Source: Pseudomonadota bacterium (GTDB lineage Bacteria; Pseudomonadota; Gammaproteobacteria; Steroidobacterales; Steroidobacteraceae). Taken from it: a stretch of 64,000 nt of DNA. Below, piece after piece: positions 1 through 8,156 of the stretch (positions within the stretch are counted from its first letter, which is position 1; each line of letters begins with the position of its first letter). A program made the translations under genes and the position numbers. The notes under the pieces were generated by a model, which did no database searches, had not been told where the DNA came from, and saw only the letters and a program-made list of their open reading frames with translations. The stretch is from contig JAJZDW010000018.1 in the NCBI GenBank assembly GCA_021851405.1, positions 1 through 64,000 on the forward strand. The letters are read 5' to 3'.

Positions 1-1
1 A

Positions 2-436
2 CGCATCGTGCCACCTCGACGGGGTCGCTCTCATGGATCCACAGGCGCTCGCTACGACGCCGTGGACTACCGGGAAAACCGTGCCGCCTCAGGCCGCATT
101 ACCCACTCGAAACTCGATAGAGCCGAAAGTCCCTACATCCTGGCGTCCCGCCAAAATCCGCAAACCGCAATCTCGAACAACACCCTGCTGTTTGCGCTGT
201 ACCGGCTTGGGTACAAGAACAAGATGACCGGTCACGGCTTCCGTGCGGTCGCCTCGACCGTGCTCAATGAGAGCAAGCTATGGGGCCGGGACGCGATCGA
301 GCGCCAGCTCGCGCACCGCGAGACGGATCAAGTGCGCGAAGCGTACCACCGCGCCGAGTATCTCGATGAGCGGCGACGGATGATGGCGTGGTGGAGCGGC
401 TATCTAGACGAGAGCCGCTCCAGGACCCAGGCGTAG
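2..436 (+). CDS. Tyrosine recombinase (P4-type integrase), C-terminal part, cut by window edge
   Basis: The frame is open to the left edge, so only the 3' part is visible. The end matches the catalytic domain of P4-like phage and island integrases: a 'SNNTLLFALYRLGY' helix, the HxxR box 'GHGFRAVAS', the second His in 'RQLAH' and the nucleophile Tyr in 'REAYHRAEYL', followed by 'ERRRMMAWWSGYLD'. These enzymes integrate elements into tRNA genes by strand exchange. Roughly the first 45 visible codons are not recognisable as integrase, so a frameshift or degraded middle region is possible. It sits at one end of a block with relaxase and Rep genes, as expected for an integrative mobilizable element. 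The att site and tRNA would lie left of the window. Confidence 0.8.
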   Translation, partial: RIVPPRRGRSHGSTGARYDAVDYRENRAASGRITHSKLDRAESPYILASRQNPQTAISNNTLLFALYRLGYKNKMTGHGFRAVASTVLNESKLWGRDAIERQLAHRETDQVREAYHRAEYLDERRRMMAWWSGYLDESRSRTQA

Positions 437-639
437 GGGATGCGGTTCGCCGCGACGACCGGCGGCTTCATTCGGCGCACCGTACGGCCCGAGCAGCCCA
501 GGATCTCGCCAGCCTGCTCGTAGGTTACCGTGCTTGCCACGGGCCGCTGAGCGAGCGCACGGGTCACCGCGTGCTCGATGAGCGCGGAGAGTTCCGCTTC
601 GCTCAGTGTCACAGATCGGTCCATCTCAGCGGCCCTCAT
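400..639 (-). CDS. Small HTH DNA-binding protein (excisionase/AlpA-like)
   Basis: This 79-residue protein has a helix-turn-helix of the MerR/excisionase type in its second half: 'VTYEQAGEILGCSGRTVRRMKP', then 'NRIPYAWVLERL'. The N-terminal half is a short helical segment. Such proteins act as directionality factors or regulators of the neighbouring integrase in genomic islands. The gene converges on the integrase and their 3' ends overlap by 37 bases. It follows the two small minus-strand genes, which suggests one minus-strand operon. The family assignment is firm at the fold level; the excisionase role is inferred from position. Confidence 0.65.
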   Translation of the reverse strand: MRAAEMDRSVTLSEAELSALIEHAVTRALAQRPVASTVTYEQAGEILGCSGRTVRRMKPPVVAANRIPYAWVLERLSSR

Positions 640-687
640 TGCGGTCCTGTTCGGCTTCAGCCCGGTGTATCTGGCGAAGATCGCCCA

Positions 688-816
688 TCACGTGTATGCG
701 CTGAGCAGGTCACGGGTGCGTCCGTCCGCCTCGGCCGCATCCAGCCATCTTTCCCGCTCGGTAGCATCGAGCGAGTTCCTCCAAGCCGACGCCATCCGCT
801 TATAGAGGTCGCTCAT
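688..816 (-). CDS. Small hypothetical protein (42 aa), translationally coupled
   Basis: Starts with ATG in an ATGA overlap with the stop of the upstream 143-residue gene, a strong sign of coupled translation. The product begins MSDLYKRMASAWRN and is charged and helical, with no membrane segment or known domain. It lies between that gene and the HTH gene on the same strand. I do not recognise the family. The coupling makes it more likely to be real than other short frames in this region. A longer frame reading upstream through it is antisense noise. Confidence 0.5.
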   Translation of the reverse strand: MSDLYKRMASAWRNSLDATERERWLDAAEADGRTRDLLSAYT

Positions 817-1244
817 GCCGCGCCCTCCACCGTGCCAGCGTATCGCTCGATCAACGGGCGAAGCGCGTCGAGCTGGGCTGGCGTGAGTGTGCCGCGCCAA
901 ACGCCCTCGCCGTATCGCAGTCCCCCGGCCTTGAGCGCGCGGCGCTCCTCCTGTGGTGGCGCATCGGGGAACCGCACCAGGATGGCCTGCGCGTTGGCCG
1001 GCGTTGCCGTCGCCGCGGTGGAGGGCGAGCGCGGGGCAAGGATCGTCGCGATGTGCTCGGACGTGACCGCCACGCCGACCTTGGCGAGGACCTCGATGAT
1101 CTGCTCGGCTGCGTATCCGCCGCGATTCAAGCGCCGGACGATGGAGCGGATCTCTGCCGTGATGGGCGGATACGCGGGCGTGACGGATGCTGCCTCGGCG
1201 ACCGCGCGCTCGAGCAGTGTCGGGGGATTCGATTTTCTGGCCAT
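813..1244 (-). CDS. Hypothetical mobile-element protein (143 aa)
   Basis: Start chosen at the ATG giving MARKSNPPTLLERAVAEAA, because a GGAG lies nine bases upstream; the frame is open further but reads into the repeat-rich intergenic region. The middle (about residues 20-60, 'ITAEIRSIVRRLNRGGYAAEQIIEVLAKVGVAV') resembles a short helical DNA-binding domain of the kind seen in mobilization accessory proteins. The C-terminal part ('FPDAPPQEERRALKAGGLRYGEGVWRG' and on) looks like a separate small domain. It is divergent from the relaxase gene across the candidate oriT, the usual place for an accessory Mob protein. Function unproven. Confidence 0.6.
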   Translation of the reverse strand: MARKSNPPTLLERAVAEAASVTPAYPPITAEIRSIVRRLNRGGYAAEQIIEVLAKVGVAVTSEHIATILAPRSPSTAATATPANAQAILVRFPDAPPQEERRALKAGGLRYGEGVWRGTLTPAQLDALRPLIERYAGTVEGAA

Positions 1245-1326
1245 GCTGGGGATCTCCATCGCCCGCGCGTTGCGGGACTCTCCCCATTCCTCCGCGGGGT
1301 GGGCCCTGCCTGGCCGCGGGTGCCGA

Positions 1327-1468
1327 GGGGACTTGTCCCCCGGCGCGCCATCGGGGCCGACAGGGCCCAGGGAGGGGAATAGGGATAAGCACGGCATGTC
1401 GGCAGACATGCGTAGTGCGCACTACGCATGTCCCTGCGGGTCCATGCGTGCGGCAGGGCAAGCCCTGC
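1327..1468. other. Inverted-repeat cluster between divergent mob genes; candidate oriT/operator region
   Basis: The gap between the divergent 143-aa gene and the relaxase holds three separate inverted repeats. They are GGGGAC-TT-GTCCCC (1327-1340), a 28-bp perfect palindrome (1405-1432) and GCAGGGC-AA-GCCCTGC (1453-1468). The left half of the palindrome can also pair with GCATGTC at 1394-1400. Transfer origins of mobilizable elements usually lie next to the relaxase gene and contain such repeats. The nic site cannot be recognised, so the oriT role is inference; an operator for divergent promoters is the alternative. Confidence 0.35.
1405..1432. repeat. 28-bp perfect palindrome
   Basis: Perfectly self-complementary over 28 bases with no spacer; each half reads GACATGCGTAGTGC outward-in. 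It lies 55 bases before the relaxase start and about 160 bases before the divergent gene. A site this symmetric suits a dimeric regulator or a cruciform at a transfer origin. Confidence 0.7.
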
Positions 1469-1486
1469 ACCCAAAGGAGATCCATC

Positions 1487-3118
1487 ATGGCGACAAGTCG
1501 CGGTTCCAGCGTCCACTTCCGGCCGCTGCATTCACCCATGCTCTGTGAGGCGCACAACCGCCGGGCGGTGAGTCCCCAGTACCTGCTGCCCGAGAAGGAC
1601 CGCGAGCCCAATCTCGTCGTGAGGGACGGCAATGTCGCGCAGGCGTACGCGCAGAAGATGGCGTTGGCCTCGGGGCGCGCGCGAGCAACCCCAAAATACA
1701 GTCCGCTGAAAGAAGGCATCGCGAACCTAGCCGACGAGGCCCCCGAGGTCCTGCACGCGAAGATGGAGCGCTGGTGCCAGGAGTACGAGGCCATCACCGG
1801 GGAGCGCGTGGTGGCCTGCGTCATTCACCGGGATGAGGGGCGCATCGGCGCGGACGGCACGGTGCATCGCAATGCGCATGCGCACGTCGTGGTGGATCGA
1901 ACGGACGAACGCGGACGCGTGGTGAACTCGATCCCGGACGGCAAGGGCGGCACTCGGCGTACGACGATCACGGATCGCAAAGCGCAGGGTCGGCGGGTGC
2001 AGGATATGACCGCGCGCATCACGGGCCTCGCTCGGGGAGAGGACGCGCGCGAGACGAAGCGGCGGCACATCGATCATCACAGCTATCGCGCGCTCGCGCG
2101 CCAGGGCCGGTTACGGGATGTGGACCGCGAGCGAGATCTCGCACATCGCGCTGTGCGTGCGGAACAGGAATGCGATGCAGCAGCGGCTGACGCGAAACTC
2201 AACGGCTCGCTGCACACCCAGGTGCTTCGAGCGCGCGAGCGCGCGTGGACCGAGCGCGATGCCGCAAGGGCGGTTCACGCGGAGGCGCTCGCCGTGCTGC
2301 GCGAGATGGGTGCGCAGCACGGCGTGACGATCGAGCACGGCACCAGGGCTGAATTCGCCGGGTTGCGCGAGGCCATGAAGGCGAGCTGGCAAGCCAGCCA
2401 ATCAGATTATCAGCAGATAAAGGCCGCGTTCGATGCGCTCAACGCACGGCAGGAGGTCGAGCGGCGGCGCCGGAATCGTAGGCCAGGGATCGAAGGCCGC
2501 GCGAGCGATGATGACGGGCAGGAGCACGCGGCAAAGGCGCGGCTGACACGCGAGCGCGACGAGGCGGCACGGATGACGGTCTGGAAGGACTCGCAGGGCC
2601 GCGAGGTGCTGCGCGTCACGCGCTCGCGCGTCGAGGTTCTGGATCACAGCGGGGACGTGGAGCATGTCGCGCTGCGCATTGCCGCCCAGAAGTTCGGCGA
2701 CGCCGTGTCGATCACGGGCAGCGCCGAGTTCCGCGAGCGCCTGGCGCGGCTGGCGACCCGCGAGGGCATTCGGGCGGCTGATCCCGATCTCGCCAGGATC
2801 GTCGAGGACGAGCGTCAGCACATGATGCAGCCCAAGCGACCCCCGCGCCCGCGCTCAGATCCGACGGTGGCATGCCTTGGGGCGTGGTGGAATCCGAAGT
2901 CACAGGGCGCACGCCTTGCGGCCCTCGACGCCGCAGAGGAGGCTGGGTGCGCACGCACCCCGACTGGCGCTTGGCATGCGATGCGGGACGCGGCAGAGCA
3001 CAAGGCAGGCGCCGACCCCGCCGTGCGCAAGCGTCTGGAACGAGGGGAAGGTCAGTCCTGCAGCCAAAACCCTGAACCCGAGCCCGAGCAGGACGACCAG
3101 CAGGAATTGGGGCGGTGA
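1487..3118 (+). CDS. MOBV-like plasmid mobilization relaxase
   Basis: Start at ATG 1487, with AGGAG seven bases upstream; an upstream extension only reads through the repeat region. The 543-residue product has the metal-binding motif of Pre/Mob-type relaxases: H114-R-D-E117, then H127 and H131-A-H133 in 'HRNAHAHVVVDR'. This matches the HxDE...HxH pattern that cuts one strand at oriT. The rest is highly charged and likely coiled-coil (about residues 180-420), then a C-terminal region ending in a Glu/Pro/Gln-rich tail. It is the only transfer gene visible, with no type IV secretion genes, so the element would be mobilizable rather than self-transmissible. The relaxase call is based on motif pattern, not a database match. 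Confidence 0.7.
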   Translation: MATSRGSSVHFRPLHSPMLCEAHNRRAVSPQYLLPEKDREPNLVVRDGNVAQAYAQKMALASGRARATPKYSPLKEGIANLADEAPEVLHAKMERWCQEYEAITGERVVACVIHRDEGRIGADGTVHRNAHAHVVVDRTDERGRVVNSIPDGKGGTRRTTITDRKAQGRRVQDMTARITGLARGEDARETKRRHIDHHSYRALARQGRLRDVDRERDLAHRAVRAEQECDAAAADAKLNGSLHTQVLRARERAWTERDAARAVHAEALAVLREMGAQHGVTIEHGTRAEFAGLREAMKASWQASQSDYQQIKAAFDALNARQEVERRRRNRRPGIEGRASDDDGQEHAAKARLTRERDEAARMTVWKDSQGREVLRVTRSRVEVLDHSGDVEHVALRIAAQKFGDAVSITGSAEFRERLARLATREGIRAADPDLARIVEDERQHMMQPKRPPRPRSDPTVACLGAWWNPKSQGARLAALDAAEEAGCARTPTGAWHAMRDAAEHKAGADPAVRKRLERGEGQSCSQNPEPEPEQDDQQELGR

Positions 3119-3556
3119 TTCTCTCCCCATTCGGTTCTGAGGTGAATACCGGTAGCTGACCCGTTGCTGCCGGTCAAGGCCGCAATATGGTTCGACAGCA
3201 CCAAAGCGCGCCCGCCATTTGGATGACTTGCCTATCAGCAGCCCGCGTGCCGCGTTCGCTGGCCTCACGGAGGCGGGCGTTGGATCGCGTTTGCTCAGGC
3301 CGGGGTCTATCACCGAAGCTGGCCGCCAGGGCGTTCCTCGGGCCCTACAGGCGGAGTCTGATCCACGTCCTGCCATCACCATTGACGCCTGCCTGGACAA
3401 CCTCTGGCTTCGCCTGGAGCGGTACGTGTCAGTGAAATTGTATCCGACGCACATACGTATTCATTTGCGGGATTCCGTCAGTTGTGCTTGACTTCCATGC
3501 GCTCGTTCTAGTTACCTACTAATCAACCAAAAGTAACTGGCGTTGGGGGAGTAGAA
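3119..3556. other. Intergenic region, no supported gene
   Basis: These 438 bases hold only short frames without recognisable similarity or good ribosome sites. Near the right end a TTGACT (3488-3493) could be a -35 element for the following secreted-protein gene, with weak -10 candidates 15-18 bases on. Base composition shifts from high GC at the left to more AT-rich at the right, consistent with a junction between the mobilization backbone and inserted cargo. Confidence 0.4.
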
Positions 3557-5095
3557 ATGGACACGAAGTCCGGACGCAGATTTCCGTTGACCACCATATA
3601 CGTCATGGCTGTCGCGGCGCTCGTATTGAGTTTTCATGCGCGATATGCGCTCGGGCAAAACCAGCGGCTGCAGGACCCATATTCGCCCGCATACGGACAT
3701 CCCTATAGACACGGAGTGGTGCCGACGCTGGAAGCCTGGCAAGAAATGCGGGCATGGGAGGCGGCGCACGTGGCGCAGGTAGCGATTTCCGCAGGCACTT
3801 CCGCCGACACGCTGACGTACGGCGGCGGCATCGACGGAATCGGCGTGACCAGCGGAACGCCAAGAGTCTACTTGGTGTTCTATGGAAGCCAGTGGGCCAG
3901 CGGCGGGGATCCAGACGGGGCGGCCATCTACCTTCAGACACTCTTTTCTGACGTAGGCGCGGGCAGCGAGCTGTGGTCAGGCACAATGACCCAGTACTGC
4001 GACGGGTCCTCAGTCTCTAAACGCGCGACTTCCTGCCCGAGCGGTGCCGCCTATGTTGGCTATCCATTCATGGGTTCCCTGGCCGGTGTCTGGTTTGATA
4101 CCTCAAGCGCCGCTCCTTATGAGGCGACGCAAGCGCAGCTTTCCGGCGAAGCCGTCGCGGCGGCCGCGCATTTCGGGAATACGTCGGCGGGTTCCAACCG
4201 CTACGTCCAGTATATCATCGCGTCTCCGTCTGGAACGCACCCGGATGGCTTCGGGTTGGGGTCTAATGGTTTTTGCGCATGGCACAATTACACGACATCA
4301 TCATATGGCGATATCGCGTACACAAATTTGCCATATGTCGCTGATCTTGGAACAAGCTGTGGAGATGACTTTGTAAACAAGAACACGGGCACTCTCGATG
4401 GCTTCTCAATCGTTGGCGGCCATGAATATGCCGAAACTCTGACTGACCAGAATCCTCCTGGTGGTTGGACCAACCCGTCAACCGGCGAAGAGGTCGGGGA
4501 CGAATGTGCCTGGATCAGCTCGGGTCAGGGCGCGGCTGCGAATGTGCGCATGGGGAATGGGTCATATGCGATGCAGAGCACATGGTCCAATGACTCCAAC
4601 GCGTGCGATATCTCTCACAGTCTCATCGGAACGTCGTTGAGCGCAGCTTCAACGCAGCAGTGCGGAACGTTCACGACTTCGACGAGTAATTATTCGGGCA
4701 GCGAGAGTTATTCCTGCACCGTACAGGTCACGGTCAGTGGATCGGGTGGCTATGTGGCCACCGCGACGGCGTATCCGTTTACAAGCGGTGGGGACACCAC
4801 CGTTTCATCCACTTCGACCGTGTTTCCAGGCATGGTGACGGTATCTGGTAACACGGTATCAGCTACATACAGCTCAAGCAATGGATGGTGTTTCGAGCCG
4901 CCAAACGGTGCGTCGTACGCCATGTTTGGCAATTGCGCATTCCCACAGACGATCGTACTGGCGGTGACCGATAGCTCTGGGAGCACCCAAACCTTCGGGT
5001 TCTCGATTGGGTTGAGCAGTAATGCGTCTTTCTGCCCGCCGCCAGGTGCGGGCGATGAATGCAGCGAAAATGACCCGCTGTACGCAACGGACTAA
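3557..5095 (+). CDS. Secreted protein with HEYAE motif (putative metallopeptidase-like, EXORDIUM-like)
   Basis: 512 residues with an N-terminal signal segment ('YVMAVAALVLSFHARYALG'), so probably exported. The start has GGGGGAG six bases upstream. The central region contains 'SIVGGHEYAETLTDQNP' (H289, E290, E293) and, 22 residues later, 'EEVGDECAW' (D315, E316). This layout recalls the HE..E ... GD.C signature of plant EXORDIUM / phosphate-induced proteins and related bacterial secreted proteins, where it looks like a metal site. The C-terminal third is Ser/Thr/Gly-rich, beta-like and Cys-containing. The gene has lower GC than its neighbours and stands just upstream of the GloVer lipoprotein gene, so both look like imported cargo. 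Enzymatic activity is not established. Confidence 0.6.
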   Translation: MDTKSGRRFPLTTIYVMAVAALVLSFHARYALGQNQRLQDPYSPAYGHPYRHGVVPTLEAWQEMRAWEAAHVAQVAISAGTSADTLTYGGGIDGIGVTSGTPRVYLVFYGSQWASGGDPDGAAIYLQTLFSDVGAGSELWSGTMTQYCDGSSVSKRATSCPSGAAYVGYPFMGSLAGVWFDTSSAAPYEATQAQLSGEAVAAAAHFGNTSAGSNRYVQYIIASPSGTHPDGFGLGSNGFCAWHNYTTSSYGDIAYTNLPYVADLGTSCGDDFVNKNTGTLDGFSIVGGHEYAETLTDQNPPGGWTNPSTGEEVGDECAWISSGQGAAANVRMGNGSYAMQSTWSNDSNACDISHSLIGTSLSAASTQQCGTFTTSTSNYSGSESYSCTVQVTVSGSGGYVATATAYPFTSGGDTTVSSTSTVFPGMVTVSGNTVSATYSSSNGWCFEPPNGASYAMFGNCAFPQTIVLAVTDSSGSTQTFGFSIGLSSNASFCPPPGAGDECSENDPLYATD

Positions 5096-5157
5096 GCGAT
5101 TCGCCTGAGTGGCGCTGCTGCGGATTACAGGACAAGGAAAAGTGGACGGAGATCATC

Positions 5158-6645
5158 ATGAGGCAGAATCTTCTTAGCTGCTCGGTCGCATTGCTGGCTT
5201 GTGTCACGATGCTGTCGCTGTCCGGTTGCGGAGGCAACTCTTCGGCCCCTCCAGTATCGTCGGCGTGTACGGCCTGTTCGGTGGGCGGTGCGGTGTCCGG
5301 ACTGAGCGCCAACGAAAGCGTGACACTTCTGAACAATGGTGCAGACGCGCTGAGCGCCACTGGCAACGGGGGGTTCACCTTTTCCACCGGTCAGTCCGCG
5401 GGCACCGCCTACGACGTCACAGTGAACTCGCACACGCCTGGAATTGTGTGTGTGGTGAGTAACGGGAGCGGTACGGTCGGCAAGTCGAATGTGACGGGTG
5501 TCATGGTGTCCTGCACCGCCGGCACGGAAAGCGTGCTGTACTCCTTTGTGGGCGGCACTACCGATGGTATCCGTCCCGAGGCGGGTCTGATGATGGACGA
5601 CGCGGGAGACCTTTATGGAACGACAGTCGGCGGCGGTGCGAACGGCGACGGCACGGTGTTCAAGATCAGCGCCTCTGGGACGGAAAGCGTCGTGCACTCC
5701 TTTGCAGGTGGCACAACAGACGGATCAGGACCGTATGCGGGTCTAATTATGGACAGCGCGGGGAACCTTTATGGCATGACGATGTACGGTGGTGCGAACA
5801 GCGGCGGCACCGTGTTCAAGATCAGCGTTGATGGTACGGAAAGTGTCTTGTACTCCTTTCCTGCCGGCTCGTTTAGTATCCCTGCCGTCACCACAACTGT
5901 CGGGGGTACGTGGATTGCGGGTCAGTATGGGGGCTTGGTCATGGACAGTTCCGGAAACCTCTATGGGGTAACAAACGTTGGTGGCACGAGCAACAACGGA
6001 ATGGTATTCAAGATCAGCGCTGCCGGCACGGAAAGTGTCGTGTACTCCTTTATGGGCGGCACCACCGATGGATCAGATCCGGAGGCTGGTCTGATCATGG
6101 ATAGCGCCGGGAACCTCTATGGAACGACCTTCGGTGCGGGCGCGGCTGGCGCCGGTACTGTGTTCAAGATCACTTCCGGCGGAACGGAAACTATCCTGCA
6201 TTCCTTTGCTGGCGGCACGACAGACGGCCTAGAGCCACGTGCGAGCGTGGTCATGGACAGCGCGGGAAACCTCTATGGAACGACTTTTGCTGGCGGCATG
6301 AAAGGCGACGGTACGGTCTTTAAGCTTAGCCCCACTGGTACGGAAACGATTCTGCACTCCTTTACGGGAGGCACATCCGATGGATCGGGGCCGTTGGCGG
6401 GGCTTATTATTGACAATGCCGGAAACCTCTACGGAACGACAACCTCCGGTGGAACGAATGGTGACGGCACTGTGTTCAAAGTCAGCCCCACCGGTACGGA
6501 AACCGTCCTGTACTCCTTCGCGGGTGGTCCAACCGATGGGGCGAACCCAGTGGGAAATCTGGTCATGGACAGCGCCGGAAACCTCTATGGAACGACGACG
6601 TACGGTGGCGCGAACGGTGGTGGCACGGTATTCAAGATCAATTGA
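5158..6645 (+). CDS. GloVer-type tandem-repeat lipoprotein
   Basis: 495 residues; starts with a lipoprotein signal peptide and lipobox 'LSGC' (Cys24), after GGAG six bases from the ATG. The body has seven tandem copies of a motif like 'MDSAGNLYGTTxxGGANGxGTVFK' followed by 'GTESVLYSFxGGTTDG', the repeat class named GloVer (Gloeo_Verruco). The repeat period is exactly 156 bases (52 residues) except one unit of 192 bases between the second and third LYG motifs. Such repeats probably form a beta-propeller-like surface domain; ligands are unknown. The exact period argues for recent duplication or recombination-driven copy change. The gene's 3' end overlaps the convergent rep gene by 61 bases. Confidence 0.8.
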   Translation: MRQNLLSCSVALLACVTMLSLSGCGGNSSAPPVSSACTACSVGGAVSGLSANESVTLLNNGADALSATGNGGFTFSTGQSAGTAYDVTVNSHTPGIVCVVSNGSGTVGKSNVTGVMVSCTAGTESVLYSFVGGTTDGIRPEAGLMMDDAGDLYGTTVGGGANGDGTVFKISASGTESVVHSFAGGTTDGSGPYAGLIMDSAGNLYGMTMYGGANSGGTVFKISVDGTESVLYSFPAGSFSIPAVTTTVGGTWIAGQYGGLVMDSSGNLYGVTNVGGTSNNGMVFKISAAGTESVVYSFMGGTTDGSDPEAGLIMDSAGNLYGTTFGAGAAGAGTVFKITSGGTETILHSFAGGTTDGLEPRASVVMDSAGNLYGTTFAGGMKGDGTVFKLSPTGTETILHSFTGGTSDGSGPLAGLIIDNAGNLYGTTTSGGTNGDGTVFKVSPTGTETVLYSFAGGPTDGANPVGNLVMDSAGNLYGTTTYGGANGGGTVFKIN

Positions 6646-8156
6646 CTCTGCGTGGTTAGGCACATCCGCGCGCGAGTAAGCAGCGCCCTATCGCGCTCGT
6701 GCAATTGCGGGGAACCGTTTCGGAGTTCGGGTCGGCGTCCCCATCGTGGCACGTTCGCGTGTGGGCGTCGTCTGGGCCCTACGTCCGCAGGGGACGGGGA
6801 GTTGGAGCCGTGACCCTCGCCGGCTGCCTTGGACATTTGGGGTTCCAGTGTGAACGATATAGGCGGCTTCGCCGCGTCCGCCCGGGCTTTGGCGAGGACG
6901 GCTTGGTCCTCGGCGATCATGCGCTCGAGGTCCGCGCGCGAGGCGTAGAGGTTCCGGCGGGCATGGACATCAATGGCCGCCTCGCGGGCATCGGCGACGA
7001 CCGCATATTTGCAGTCCCGCAACCACTCCCAGGTATCCGGGCGGTAGTCAGTGACGACGGCGACCGGCTCAGGTATGCGGCAGGCGTGGCGGCGGGCTGC
7101 GAGGATCGCCAGGATGATATTGCCAGCAGACTCGCACTGCTGACGCTCATCAGGCACGTGCTCGCGACGCAATCCCGCGCTGCGTACTTGGAATACCTCG
7201 CGGAGTTCGGTCTTGCCGACCCCGACCGTCACCCGCTCGATGCGGACGCGGCGTTCTTGCCACTCGCGCCGCGCCGCGCGGAAATCGCCGAGCGGATTGA
7301 ACAGTTTGGCTCTGTGCAGCTCGCCCGCCAACCAACACATCTCCTGCGGGCTGATTTCCTTGTCAGGACCGAGCAGATCGGCGGGCTTGGTCGGATACTT
7401 GCAGACCCCCCGCGTGTCCTCGATGCGCCCGCAATCGCGCCAGTGCGCCCGCACCCGCCGACGGATGTGGCGCAGGATCGCTTTCCAGTGCGCCTTGGTA
7501 AATTGGCGCAGCGGAATGTAGATGAGGTTGGCGTGGGGATGATAGTAGTACTCATCGGTTTTGTAGCGGTCGCGATCGCGCTCGCAGAGCGGAAGTCCCC
7601 AACGCTTTGTGCGGGCATCCCAAATCCGCTCGTCACCGCGAACGCGCGTGAATTCCAGCGCTGACACCACCACCTCTACGTCGAGCTTGCGCAGATCGTG
7701 CGCCATCTTGGAGATGCGCCGCTCCAGCGCGGCGAGCGCATCGCCGAGCGCACCGAACGCCGGTACGCGCTCGCCGCCCGTGATTACCGCGTAGCGGGCG
7801 TACTGGCCCTTGGGGTGGCGGGATAGGTAGTACTCGCTCTCGCGGGCCTGCTGGTCGCGCTTCGGGGCGGCGACGAGCGGCAAAATGTTGAGATTCGCCC
7901 AACCGGGCACGGGGATGGGGTGGCCGGTGACAAGACCCACGAGGGTCATTCCATCACCGCGCGCATCGAAGCCGCCCTTGGCGAGGATATCGGCCATCTG
8001 CTCGGTCTGCTGTCGCAGCGTATCTCGACGCAGGATCGGGCGCGGATTCCAGGGCTTCTTGCCATCAGCCCATTGGTACTCGGCGGCATCCACCTCGCCG
8101 GGCAAGAGGGGCGGGCCGCCGCCGAGCGCACCGGAGACTGCGGCGCGGATGCTCAC
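6585..8156 (-). CDS. Plasmid-type replication initiator (HUH/rolling-circle-like Rep)
   Basis: 523 residues beginning at a GTG that overlaps the stop of an upstream small frame (GTGA). A central block has 'YYYHPHANLIYIPLR' (H206, H208), like the HUH metal motif of rolling-circle initiators. It is followed by 'KAHWKAILRHIRRRVRAHW' and 'GVCKYPTKPADLLG' (Y254), which resembles the Rep motif around the nicking Tyr. Rep proteins of this kind nick an origin and let integrated elements replicate after excision. The last ~20 codons are antisense to the lipoprotein's final repeat, so the original C-terminus may have been replaced when the cargo inserted. The exact family is uncertain. Confidence 0.6.
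   Translation of the reverse strand: MSIRAAVSGALGGGPPLLPGEVDAAEYQWADGKKPWNPRPILRRDTLRQQTEQMADILAKGGFDARGDGMTLVGLVTGHPIPVPGWANLNILPLVAAPKRDQQARESEYYLSRHPKGQYARYAVITGGERVPAFGALGDALAALERRISKMAHDLRKLDVEVVVSALEFTRVRGDERIWDARTKRWGLPLCERDRDRYKTDEYYYHPHANLIYIPLRQFTKAHWKAILRHIRRRVRAHWRDCGRIEDTRGVCKYPTKPADLLGPDKEISPQEMCWLAGELHRAKLFNPLGDFRAARREWQERRVRIERVTVGVGKTELREVFQVRSAGLRREHVPDERQQCESAGNIILAILAARRHACRIPEPVAVVTDYRPDTWEWLRDCKYAVVADAREAAIDVHARRNLYASRADLERMIAEDQAVLAKARADAAKPPISFTLEPQMSKAAGEGHGSNSPSPADVGPRRRPHANVPRWGRRPELRNGSPQLHERDRALLTRARMCLTTQSQLILNTVPPPFAPPYVVVP

Noticed and set aside
688-1824. 378-codon minus-strand open frame across the relaxase 5' end
   Set aside because: Its first part is antisense to the relaxase and Arg/Pro-rich; only the last 42 codons (688-816) have their own start with ATGA coupling, and these are reported separately.
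2900-3454. Minus-strand 184-codon frame spanning the relaxase 3' end and the following gap
   Set aside because: Half is antisense to the relaxase; the rest has no recognisable motif or ribosome site.
5530-6640. Regular repeats that might suggest a CRISPR array or satellite
   Set aside because: The 156-base period encodes a continuous protein repeat with a lipoprotein signal; there are no short identical repeats with unique spacers.
6699-7664. 321-codon plus-strand open frame
   Set aside because: It is antisense to rep, has no domain character and exists because of high GC content.
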